Shown in pieces: positions 1 to 5,929 of a stretch of DNA of 10,324 nt; position 1 is the first letter of the stretch; each line of letters opens with the position of its first letter. The notes beneath the pieces were generated by a model that worked only from the letters and a program-made list of their open reading frames with translations, ran no database searches and was not told the origin of the DNA. The stretch comes from Candidatus Bathyarchaeota archaeon (GTDB lineage: Archaea; Thermoproteota; Bathyarchaeia; Bathyarchaeales; SOJC01). A program made the position numbers and the translations under genes. Location: positions 1 through 10,324 of the forward strand of contig JAGLZJ010000020.1 of NCBI GenBank assembly GCA_023131555.1, given 5' to 3'.

Positions 1-212
1 CATAGACGATCAGAGTCACAGCTTTTGAGCCTCTCTTACTCTAAATGCGCTCGCAAAACACAAAATCAAAACTTCTCACGATCCATAGAAAATGAGTCGC
101 GTGCGCATAGAAACAGAGATGAAGAACATCTTGGTCAACTCTCCCCTTAAGTTACTGCTTCGACTGAGTATGAAGCCCAACGGTTTTAGATTTTTCCACT
201 TTCTTTCTCAAT

Positions 213-228
213 CACCAAACTTATACCA
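213..228 (+). promoter_or_regulatory. Putative BRE/TATA promoter of the int(N)-like ORF
   Basis: ACCAAACTTATACC gives a purine-rich BRE-like stretch followed by a TATA-like core. The predicted transcription start, about 25 bases on, is near 250, just ahead of the AAAGGA site at 255-260 and the ATG at 274. Positional inference only. Confidence 0.35.
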
Positions 229-273
229 CTAAACCTTCCCCTCCCTCTGCGCCCAAAGGAGTGCAAATGCAAC

Positions 274-543
274 ATGGCGCAGAAGAAGAATCTCGTATTG
301 TACCTTGACGTTGAAATCGTTGAGAAATCGAGGGAATTAGGGTTCAATCTTTCAAAAACGCTTGAAAACCACTTGAAACACTTGATCACTCGTTTTCAGA
401 ATGTCTACTCCGAGAATAACGGTAGAAAGAATATTGTTGGTAGCCCGGGAGAGATTCGAACTCTCGTCAGCGGGTCCAGAACCCGCAATGCTTGGCCACT
501 ACACCACCGGGCTACAGACAGACCAGAAACGGCAATATGTTAA
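274..543 (+). CDS. Probable N-terminal integrase remnant, int(N), of an SSV-type element, CcdA-like; overlaps tRNA-Gln antisense
   Basis: This is an 89-residue ORF with two parts. Residues 1-50 resemble the small CcdA/ribbon-helix-helix-like domain of archaeal proteins (KNLVLYLDVEIVEKSRELGF, then NLSKTLENHLK). Residues 56-80 are encoded entirely by the antisense strand of the tRNA-Gln gene, and the frame stops 30 bases beyond it. In SSV-type archaeal integrases the attachment site lies inside the integrase gene; on integration the gene splits, and the short int(N) piece overlaps the target tRNA. The length, the run-through of the tRNA and the lack of any catalytic domain all fit int(N). The int(C) part, with the tyrosine recombinase residues, would lie beyond the left edge. 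A TATA-like element (220-228) and an AAAGGA site (255-260) suggest it can be expressed. The alternative is a free-standing CcdA-like antitoxin that happens to run into the tRNA; no toxin partner is visible. Confidence 0.6.
   Translation: MAQKKNLVLYLDVEIVEKSRELGFNLSKTLENHLKHLITRFQNVYSENNGRKNIVGSPGEIRTLVSGSRTRNAWPLHHRATDRPETAIC
438..513 (-). tRNA. tRNA-Gln (anticodon CTG), CCA encoded
   Basis: The minus strand folds into a full cloverleaf. The acceptor stem is AGCCCGG with CCGGGCT (513-507 with 448-442). The anticodon stem is GCGGG/CCCGC around the seven-base loop TTCTGGA. The T arm is GAGAG-TTCGAAT-CTCTC. The anticodon CTG lies at 479-477 and reads the glutamine codon CAG. The discriminator base is A (441), and the 3' CCA is encoded at 440-438. 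No intron is seen. The 3' half is also read, on the other strand, as residues 56 onward of the int(N)-like ORF, which marks this gene as a likely integration target. Confidence 0.97.
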
Positions 544-556
544 TAAATATACTTGA
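542..556 (-). promoter_or_regulatory. TATA/BRE promoter of tRNA-Gln
   Basis: Read on the minus strand, CTCAAGTATATTTATT gives a purine-rich BRE followed by a TATA box at 551-542. This lies about 30-38 bases upstream of the mature tRNA 5' end (513), the expected spacing for an archaeal tRNA promoter with a short 5' leader. Confidence 0.6.
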
Positions 557-696
557 GTTCTGGCTCTTCGACGGGTTATACCTGTACATCCGGTCAGGCT
601 CCACACGAAGCACGTATCTGTGTTTCCACTCAGCACGCGTTCTCGTTATACTGAATAGCGTGTACTCGTCTTCTCTGAGAATTCAAACGAAGAAAT

Positions 697-711
697 CGAA
701 AGATTTATATA
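697..711 (+). promoter_or_regulatory. Strong BRE/TATA promoter of tfb
   Basis: CGAAAGATTTATATA is close to the archaeal consensus, with BRE CGAAAGA at 697-703 and TATA TTTATATA at 704-711. Transcription should start near 733-738, leaving a leader of about 110 bases before the GTG at 845. Such a leader is long for an archaeal gene. Confidence 0.65.
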
Positions 712-844
712 TTGAGATCCTTCCCTAAAGATATTTCTGGCGGCCAGATGGACGATTTCTATTCCAAAATTGCGCTCGCGCGATGATGAGGATTATTGGG
801 TTGTGACAGGTTGACGCCATCAGTGAAGAACATCAGGGGTTCAG

Positions 845-1780
845 GTGAGTAAAAAAAACATAACTCGGCAGCGCTTGACGGACAAGTGTCCAGAATGCGG
901 CAGCCAAAATAAAATTCACGACTCCGATAGCGGAGAGACCATCTGCGGCAACTGCGGTCTTGTTATACGAGAGCAGATGATGGATAAAGGACCAGAATGG
1001 AGAGCCTTCACTCAAGAAGAAAAAGCGTCCAGGAGCAGGGTCGGCACACCAACATCGTATTCCGTGCACGACAAAGGACTGTCGACAGCGATTGGAAGGG
1101 TTGACAGAGACGCCTTTGGACGAAAGCTTCCCCTCTCAACACGCCTGCAAATGTGGCGACTGAGGAAGTGGCAGATTAGATCACGCGTGCACTCAAGTGT
1201 CGACAGGAACTTGGCGCAGGCAATGGCTGAGTTGGATAGATTATCAGACAAAGTGTATCTTCCAGGCTCTGTCAAAGAGAAGGCAGCAGTAACATACCGA
1301 AAGGCATTAGATAAGGGACTTGTGAGAGGAAGATCAATAGCTGCTATTGCAGCCGCCTCCTTGTATGCAGCCTGTAGATCAACCAGTACACCACGAACTC
1401 TCCGCGAGATCTCTGAAGCCAGTCTGGTAAACAAGAAGGACGTAGCCAGATGCTACAGGTTGCTACTGCGAGAACTGGACATCAAGATGCCAATCGCAAA
1501 TCCACTTACATACGTCTCTAAGATTGCTGAGAAAACAGGCATCAGCGGAACAACCCAAGGCATCGCCATTAAGCTATTAGCCGAGGCAAAGCGCAAACGC
1601 GCCTCTGCAGGAAAAGATCCTATGGGTCTAGCCGCTGCAGCTCTTTACATCGCCTGTTTAATGAAGGCAGAGAAGAAAACTCAGAAAGACATCGCTGAGG
1701 CAGCTGGCGTCACAGAAGTAACGGTCAGAAACCGGTACAAGACCTTGAAGAAACAGCTTGGTATAGAGCTGCCTGAATAA
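845..1780 (+). CDS. tfb: Transcription initiation factor B (TFB, TFIIB homologue)
   Basis: TFB bridges TBP on the TATA box and RNA polymerase, reads the BRE and sets the start site. At 311 residues it has the usual full length. It begins with a zinc ribbon (C15-x2-C18 and C34-x2-C37, within CPECGS and CGNCGL). The B-reader/linker follows (GPEWRAFT, then SRVGTPTSYSVHDKGLST). Two cyclin-fold repeats come next, roughly residues 115-205 and 210-305. The second contains a helix-turn-helix (QKDIAEAAGVTEVTVRNRYK) that contacts the BRE. The start is GTG with AGGGG five to six bases upstream; no better in-frame start is visible. It is transcribed alone towards purB, with 76 bases between its stop and the earliest possible purB start. 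Many archaea carry several TFB paralogues; whether this is the only copy cannot be seen here. Confidence 0.96.
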   Translation: MSKKNITRQRLTDKCPECGSQNKIHDSDSGETICGNCGLVIREQMMDKGPEWRAFTQEEKASRSRVGTPTSYSVHDKGLSTAIGRVDRDAFGRKLPLSTRLQMWRLRKWQIRSRVHSSVDRNLAQAMAELDRLSDKVYLPGSVKEKAAVTYRKALDKGLVRGRSIAAIAAASLYAACRSTSTPRTLREISEASLVNKKDVARCYRLLLRELDIKMPIANPLTYVSKIAEKTGISGTTQGIAIKLLAEAKRKRASAGKDPMGLAAAALYIACLMKAEKKTQKDIAEAAGVTEVTVRNRYKTLKKQLGIELPE

Positions 1781-1913
1781 ACTGTTGCATGGGCTAGCGC
1801 GGTAAGAGTTCTCTACTTGTTCATTTCAAAAAATTAGACAATAGTCCCGAGTCATTGTGACTGCACATAAGGCATTAATGGTGAACGCCCCTATTATTGC
1901 CCAGGTAACTGTG

Positions 1914-3314
1914 ATGCCTATCCTTCCAATAGACACTGGACGCTATGGAACTCCGGAGATGAAGAGGGTCTTCGAGAGGGAAACACGAGTTCAGAGGATG
2001 CTAGATGTTGAAGCAGCATTAGCGTGGGCTCACGCCAAGGTCGGCAACATTCCCTTGGAAGCAGCTGAAGATATAGCAGAAAAAGCCTCTACTGAATACG
2101 TGAAGATTGGGCGAATCGACGAAATTGAACACGAGATTAAACATGACACCGCGTCGTTAGTAAGAGCTCTAGCAGAAGTGTGCGGTCCAAGTGGTGCCTA
2201 TGTTCATCTAGGGGCTACAAGTTATGACATCGTGGATACGGCTACAGCTCTCCAACTGAAAGAAGCTTTGAAGATCATTGAACAGCGGTTGGACAGTCTC
2301 GAAAATATCTTACTAGAGCAAGCTCTCCGATACAAGAACACAGTCATGATGGGAAGAACCCACGGTCAACACGCGCTCCCAATCACACTAGGCTTCAAGT
2401 TTGCAGTCTGGATGAAGGAGATCTCGCGCCACATCGAACGTTTGAGGGAATGCAGAAAACGCGTGCTCGTGGGAAAAATGAGTGGAGCCGTCGGAGTTCA
2501 GGCCGGTTTGGAACCCCACTCGCAAGACATTCAAGAACTCGTAATGCGTCGGCTCGGAGTAAAAGCAGCTGAGATCTCAACGCAGATCGTGCAAAGAGAC
2601 CGTCACGCTGAGCTTGTCTGCAAATTAGCGATCATCGCTTCCACCTTGGAAAATTTTGCCACTGAAATTAGGGAGTTGCAGAGGCCCGAGATCGGTGAGT
2701 TCTTCGAACCCTTCGACGTGGAAAAGAGGGTTGGTAGTTCAACAATGCCACATAAACGTGATCCAGAAACCTCTGAGACAACTTGCGGCTTAGCCCGCAT
2801 CGTCAGAAGCTTGGTGAACCCTACCTTGGAGAACGTCACTACTTGGCACGAGAGAGACATGACCCAGTCTTCAGCAGAGCGATTCACGATTCCAGAAGCC
2901 TGCATCTTGGTAGACCACATGCTGGCTTCAATGAGCAGGGTATTGGCGGGCTTGGTTGTTGACGAGGAACGCTTAGCTGAGAACACAGGGTTGACTCAAG
3001 GAAGAGCGATGTCTGAAGCCGTCATGATCGCATTGACAAAAAAAGGAATTAGCCGGCAGAAGGCTCATGAACACTTGAGAAAACTAGCCGTGAAAAGCAC
3101 TCTGGAAAAAAGGCATTTCAGACAGATACTGCTTGAAGACGAGGAAGTAACCTCAGCGCTCACCCAAGAGGAGATTGATAATGTGCTGAACCCGAGGAAC
3201 TACACTGGAACAGCTGCTGCTCAAGTAGATCTCATGATTGAGTTGACCAAGAGAGAAAGATCAGCAAGACGCGTGAGCACGGGCACAAAGGCGAGTGCGA
3301 AGGACAGCGCATAA
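1914..3314 (+). CDS. purB: Adenylosuccinate lyase
   Basis: PurB is a cytosolic homotetramer of the fumarase/aspartase superfamily. It cleaves SAICAR to AICAR and adenylosuccinate to AMP, releasing fumarate. As called it has 466 residues. Family motifs are in order: the N-terminal PILPIDTGRYGTPEM, EIKHD (H77), LGATSYDIVDTA, GRTHGQHA with the catalytic histidine H150, and the mobile signature loop GSSTMPHKRDPE (274-285) with the catalytic serine. In the signature, the usual Asn of K-x-N is Asp (D283). I chose the ATG at 1914 because archaeal PurB proteins start just before P-x-L-P-I-D-T-G-R-Y and an AGGT lies eight bases upstream. The frame stays open to a GTG at 1857, adding 19 residues unlike the family. 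An A/T-rich stretch at 1827-1836 could be a TATA box giving leaderless translation from 1857, so the longer form is not excluded. No other purine gene is adjacent. Confidence 0.95.
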   Translation: MPILPIDTGRYGTPEMKRVFERETRVQRMLDVEAALAWAHAKVGNIPLEAAEDIAEKASTEYVKIGRIDEIEHEIKHDTASLVRALAEVCGPSGAYVHLGATSYDIVDTATALQLKEALKIIEQRLDSLENILLEQALRYKNTVMMGRTHGQHALPITLGFKFAVWMKEISRHIERLRECRKRVLVGKMSGAVGVQAGLEPHSQDIQELVMRRLGVKAAEISTQIVQRDRHAELVCKLAIIASTLENFATEIRELQRPEIGEFFEPFDVEKRVGSSTMPHKRDPETSETTCGLARIVRSLVNPTLENVTTWHERDMTQSSAERFTIPEACILVDHMLASMSRVLAGLVVDEERLAENTGLTQGRAMSEAVMIALTKKGISRQKAHEHLRKLAVKSTLEKRHFRQILLEDEEVTSALTQEEIDNVLNPRNYTGTAAAQVDLMIELTKRERSARRVSTGTKASAKDSA

Positions 3315-3356
3315 TAGCCAATCCAGCTACTGCGTTTTAAGTGGCAAGTAAAGGCT

Positions 3357-4196
3357 TTATGTGATCGCGAGTTCTCTCACCTTCCTAAGGTTCGCGGCGT
3401 CGTCTCTTCTTATGTCAATAGGAGTCTCAAGTATTAGAGGTCGCGTTCTGAGTTCGCTCCTCAGAATATTCCTGAAACCTTTTTCCCCAATCTTTCCAAG
3501 TCCAATGTGCTCATGTCTGTCCAACCGAGATCCGAGGCTGCCCTTGGAATCGTTCAGATGAACGAGCTTGAGCGTTTTCAGACCCACTGTTTCATCGAAT
3601 CGCCTGAGTACCTGGTTTACTGCGCTTGCTGGGACAAGGTCATAGCCTGCAACGAATGCGTGGCAGGTGTCAAAGCAGATGCCAATACGACTGGAGTCTC
3701 TGATTTTGGAGGTGATATATTGAAGATCTTCAAATGAAGACCCCAGACTGTTCTTTGTTCCAGCATTGTTCTCCAGAAGAAGCACAACGTTGTTCTTCAC
3801 TGCCGAAAGGGATTCTTCAACACCTTTAACGACTCTTCGAAGTCCATTCATCTTTCCATGTCCAAGATGACTGCCCAGATGGGTCACAACGAAACCGATA
3901 TCCAATTCGCCTGCTCGGCGAAGTTCTGCCTTCAAAGACTCAACAGATTTGTGGTGGACATCCTTCTTCGGGGAGCCCAGATTCAGAAGATAGGGAGCGT
4001 GAACGAAAACGGGGGATATTCGACTCGCTCTTAGTTTCACTTTGAATTGTTCAATCCTGCTGATGTCTAATCCGCGCGTTATCCATGCACGCGGATTTCG
4101 GGAAAACATCTGTAATGTGTTGCAGTCTTTTGCTGTGGCTCTGTCGATAACCTTATCCAAGGAGTCCCCAATCGACAAGTGAAGGCCGAGTTTCAA
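3357..4196 (-). CDS. nfo: Endonuclease IV (deoxyribonuclease IV)
   Basis: This AP endonuclease cuts DNA 5' of abasic sites and clears blocked 3' ends in base excision repair. It is a TIM barrel of 279 residues, close to the E. coli enzyme (285). All nine ligands of the trinuclear zinc site are present: H66 (FVHAPY), H106 (VTHLGSH), E142 (LLLENNAG), D176 and H179 (GICFDTCHAF), H213 (LVHLND), D226 and H228 (LDRHEH) and E257 (LILETP). It should therefore be active. Translation must begin at the TTG at 4196: an in-frame TAA lies two codons upstream, and the family N-terminus (KLGLHLS) follows directly. The SD is weak and the leader about 10-15 bases. The gene converges on purB with 42 bases between them and diverges from the ArsR-type gene. 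Confidence 0.96.
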   Translation of the reverse strand: MKLGLHLSIGDSLDKVIDRATAKDCNTLQMFSRNPRAWITRGLDISRIEQFKVKLRASRISPVFVHAPYLLNLGSPKKDVHHKSVESLKAELRRAGELDIGFVVTHLGSHLGHGKMNGLRRVVKGVEESLSAVKNNVVLLLENNAGTKNSLGSSFEDLQYITSKIRDSSRIGICFDTCHAFVAGYDLVPASAVNQVLRRFDETVGLKTLKLVHLNDSKGSLGSRLDRHEHIGLGKIGEKGFRNILRSELRTRPLILETPIDIRRDDAANLRKVRELAIT

Positions 4197-4230
4197 GCAT
4201 TATCCCGGTCTCAGCGCGGTTACACGGAAG

Positions 4231-4248
4231 TATAAATGTTCTTGCTTC
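4231..4248 (-). promoter_or_regulatory. Promoter of nfo
   Basis: Minus-strand GCAAGAACATTTATA gives a BRE-like purine run followed by a TATA box (TTTATA at 4236-4231). A start of transcription near 4208-4210 would give a very short leader before the TTG at 4196, in line with the poor SD of nfo. Confidence 0.55.
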
Positions 4249-4314
4249 GCCTCAATAAACGCCTTCCACACGCGCATTGTCTGAACATGTCAAGGCTACG
4301 AAGGACAACATTTG

Positions 4315-4335
4315 GCGAAAGCGTCATAAATTTAA
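4315..4335 (+). promoter_or_regulatory. Promoter of the ArsR-type regulator
   Basis: GCGAAAGCG (BRE) is followed by TCATAAATTTAA (TATA). The expected start lies near 4355, just ahead of the ATG at 4365. A very similar GCGAAA...TCATAAAT arrangement precedes the S-component gene at 4691. Confidence 0.6.
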
Positions 4336-4364
4336 TGCGGACATAGTAAACGTGGAGTGAAGCA

Positions 4365-4664
4365 ATGCTTACTGAAGATGAACTGCGTAGAACTGCAAGT
4401 ATCCTGAATGCGCTTGGAAGCCCTACAAGGCTGAGAATCGTTTTGCTAATAGGCAAGACTAAAAGACCGTTACATATCAAAGCCATTGCTGAAATCCTAG
4501 GCAGAGACTATGCGGCAGTGTACCGCCATATCAAGGTTCTACAGAGAAGCGACTTGCTAGAGGTCTACGAAGTGGGACGCTCACGTGTAATTTCTCTAAA
4601 GAAAGCGGAAGCGATTAGAGAGTTTGTTGAAGTCGCCAAGCAATTAATGTACAAATCGGAATAA
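4365..4664 (+). CDS. ArsR-family winged helix-turn-helix transcriptional regulator
   Basis: This 99-residue protein is nearly all one winged helix. Residues 1-30 hold an N-terminal helix and the typical ILNALGSPTRLRIVLLI opening. Residues 35-60 form the helix-turn-helix (HIKAIAEILGRDYAAVYRHI), and about 60-80 the wing (LQRSDLLEVYEVGRSRVISL), followed by a C-terminal dimerisation helix. No cysteine is present, so a classical ArsR metal-thiolate site is absent; the signal, if any, is something else. ATG start with GGAG eight bases upstream. The neighbouring S-component gene, 87 bases downstream with a similar promoter, is a natural candidate target, but this is inferred from position only. Confidence 0.88.
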   Translation: MLTEDELRRTASILNALGSPTRLRIVLLIGKTKRPLHIKAIAEILGRDYAAVYRHIKVLQRSDLLEVYEVGRSRVISLKKAEAIREFVEVAKQLMYKSE

Positions 4665-4690
4665 AAGTTACGATAATAGCACATTATTTT

Positions 4691-4708
4691 GCGAAAATCA
4701 TAAATGTA
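4691..4708 (+). promoter_or_regulatory. Promoter of the ECF S-component gene
   Basis: GCGAAAA followed by TCATAAATGTA gives BRE plus TATA. The predicted start, near 4728-4732, leaves about 20 bases of leader. A short inverted repeat, CCCA-AA-TGGG (4715-4724), sits between TATA and the start, where a repressor could bind. Confidence 0.55.
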
Positions 4709-4751
4709 TTCTAACCCAAATGGGCTTCTTCACGCACACGAGTGATGCAGT

Positions 4752-5264
4752 TTGCTGAAGATCGGGTCTCGAGAAATCGCTGTTGCCAGCGTCCTAGGTG
4801 CGCTAGCTGCCATGTCTGAAGCTATTTCCGGACCGCCTTTCGACGTTCCATTTCCGCTTCTTCCAAAGATTTCATGGGACGTTACAGGCATACCAATAAT
4901 GGTTAGCCTATTTCTCTATGGACCTGTATCCGCAGTTTATACATGCTTAATCGGATGTTCAGTGATTTTCATCAGGGGAAACGTCTATGGAGGTGTCTTG
5001 AAGGTCATTGCTGAATTAGCGACTATCTTCGCATTCATCCTTCTCAGAAAAGGAGTCGTGACGAATACGGTCGCGGCAGTAGCATCAAGGGTGATCATAA
5101 TGACAGTAGCCAACTTCTTGCTGCTACAATTCTTCTACGGAATTCCAGAGCCCGCTGTAGTAGGTATGTTGATTCCGATCGGCTTGTTCAACGTAACGCA
5201 AGCCCTGATTAACATCATTCCCGCTTATTTCATATCATTGAGAGTTAGGGCAACCAAAACCTAG
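4752..5264 (+). CDS. ECF transporter substrate-binding (S) component, RibU-like vitamin uptake
   Basis: This 170-residue hydrophobic protein has about five or six membrane helices (residues about 8-25, 45-66, 70-92, 95-115 and 128-165). The segment PFPLLPKISWDVTGIPIMVS followed by LFLYGP resembles the S components of energy-coupling factor transporters, especially RibU-like riboflavin proteins. The later GGVLKVIAELATI and FNVTQALINIIPAYFIS stretches fit the same family. It would capture a vitamin outside the membrane and pass it to a shared ATPase/EcfT module, which is not in the window, so it would be a solitary group II S component. The substrate cannot be fixed from sequence. The start is TTG; an in-frame TGA three codons upstream excludes a longer form, and GAGTGAT just before it can serve as an SD. 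A T6 tract at 5306-5311 may end the transcript. Confidence 0.75.
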   Translation: MLKIGSREIAVASVLGALAAMSEAISGPPFDVPFPLLPKISWDVTGIPIMVSLFLYGPVSAVYTCLIGCSVIFIRGNVYGGVLKVIAELATIFAFILLRKGVVTNTVAAVASRVIIMTVANFLLLQFFYGIPEPAVVGMLIPIGLFNVTQALINIIPAYFISLRVRATKT

Positions 5265-5305
5265 TTTCCCACCAATGTACTAAACATCCACATGAACTTG
5301 ACCTA

Positions 5306-5311
5306 TTTTTT
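5306..5311 (+). terminator. T-tract, possible archaeal terminator after the S-component gene
   Basis: Six T residues in ACCTATTTTTTGG lie about 40 bases after the stop at 5264. Archaeal RNA polymerase stops at such U-runs without needing a hairpin. Weak evidence by itself. Confidence 0.35.
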
Positions 5312-5387
5312 GGATGAGCTATCTTTCTGCTAAATCTATGCAAAGAACCGAACCAGAGAAGCTGTAAAGAATTCGCCCACGGGGCTA

Positions 5388-5420
5388 ATGCAATACTTTG
5401 CATGTGCAATGCATGGCAAT
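5388..5420. repeat. Cluster of ATGCAA/TTGCAT inverted repeats upstream of the LSm promoter
   Basis: ATGCAA-TACT-TTGCAT (5388-5403) is a perfect six-base inverted repeat. It overlaps TTGCA-TG-TGCAA (5398-5409) and is followed by ATGCAT (5409-5414) and GGCAAT. The cluster ends about 15 bases before the LSm TATA box, a position suited to an activator or repressor site. Confidence 0.4.
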
Positions 5421-5430
5421 TCCTCCGCAG

Positions 5431-5443
5431 ATACATTTAAATG
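5431..5443 (+). promoter_or_regulatory. Promoter of the LSm-L37e operon
   Basis: ATACATTTAAATG includes a TATA core at about 5434-5443. Transcription should start near 5465, giving a leader of about 22 bases to the ATG at 5489. The in-frame ATG at 5441 lies inside this TATA box and cannot be a start if the assignment is right. Confidence 0.55.
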
Positions 5444-5488
5444 ATTAATGATTTCACCTATTTACGTCGCGTCAGTGAGAGGACAGAT

Positions 5489-5716
5489 ATGAGCGAGATG
5501 ACGACACAGATACTGCAGGAGAGTTTAGGAAAGACGGTTCTCATTCGCTTGAGGGGAGGCAAGACCCTTAGAGCTAAGCTGAGGGGTTTTGATCAGCACC
5601 TTAATCTAGTCCTTGACGAAACTGAAGATACATCTGACCAAGAGAACATCAAGAAACTGGGGATACTGATTGTCAGAGGCGACAATGTGGTAATCATCTC
5701 ACCGCCCCCAAGGTGA
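5489..5716 (+). CDS. Sm-like archaeal protein (LSm/SmAP), RNA-binding
   Basis: This 75-residue protein is almost only the Sm fold, the usual size for archaeal SmAPs. These form heptameric rings that bind U-rich RNA and act in RNA metabolism. The Sm1 motif spans residues 13-45 (GKTVLIRLRGGKTLRAKLRG, then FDQHLNLVLDE), with D35, H37 and N39 in the RNA-binding loop. The Sm2 motif is ILIVRGDNVVIIS (59-71) with RGDN. I placed the start at the ATG at 5489 because GAGAGG lies six bases before it and the promoter TATA box covers the more upstream ATG at 5441. The stop overlaps or abuts the L37e gene, an LSm-L37e pairing conserved in many archaea that links RNA handling to ribosome supply. Confidence 0.95.
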   Translation: MSEMTTQILQESLGKTVLIRLRGGKTLRAKLRGFDQHLNLVLDETEDTSDQENIKKLGILIVRGDNVVIISPPPR

Positions 5717-5721
5717 AACTT

Positions 5722-5910
5722 TTGACAAAGGGCACCGCTTCATTTGGAAAGCATGGAAGGAAACTGATCCACATCAAATGTAGGCGGTGTGGAAGACGGG
5801 CTTACCACATTACGAAGAAAAGGTGTGCTGCTTGCGGCTATGGCATGACCGCTACTTTGAGGGCGTATTCTTGGCGGACTAAGACGCTTCAGGGTCGAAG
5901 AACAAGGTAG
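5722..5910 (+). CDS. rpl37e: Large ribosomal subunit protein eL37 (L37e)
   Basis: This small basic zinc-ribbon protein of the large ribosomal subunit is shared by archaea and eukaryotes and absent from bacteria. In the 62-residue form the four zinc ligands are C20, C23, C35 and C38 (KCRRCGRR and KRCAACGYG), followed by the conserved LRAYSWRTK. Two starts are possible. The TTG at 5722 gives MTKGTAS, matching the usual family N-terminus, and has AGGTGA (5711-5716) five bases upstream. The GTG at 5713 adds three residues and overlaps the LSm stop as GTGA but has no SD. I prefer the TTG. In either case the SD or start lies on the LSm stop codon, so translation of the two genes is likely coupled. 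Confidence 0.94.
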   Translation: MTKGTASFGKHGRKLIHIKCRRCGRRAYHITKKRCAACGYGMTATLRAYSWRTKTLQGRRTR

Positions 5911-5929
5911 GAGAAGACTCGCCCTTACG

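Larger units (their letters stand above)
514..844. other. Intergenic region between tRNA-Gln and tfb (331 bases)
   Basis: No convincing protein gene is present. The left part holds the minus-strand tRNA promoter and the middle (697-711) the tfb promoter. From about 735 to 844 lies the likely tfb leader, with two tiny overlapping ORFs (748-786 and 783-806). The rest (about 560-690) shows no recognisable element. Confidence 0.6.

Noticed and set aside
92..232. 46-codon plus-strand ORF starting ATG at 92
   Set aside because: No SD, no recognisable composition, and its end overlaps the likely int(N) promoter.
186..389. Minus-strand ORF of 67 codons
   Set aside because: It is antisense to the int(N)-like ORF and its promoter and shows no protein-like pattern.
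492..728. Plus-strand ORF of 78 codons over the tRNA and tfb promoter
   Set aside because: It starts inside the tRNA, crosses the strong tfb promoter and resembles no family.
783..835. ATGATGA resembling box C of a C/D-box guide RNA in the tfb leader
   Set aside because: No box D (CTGA) follows at the right distance, and no C'/D' pair is seen.
833..1434. Two long minus-strand ORFs inside tfb
   Set aside because: They are antisense to a gene with unmistakable zinc-ribbon and cyclin motifs.
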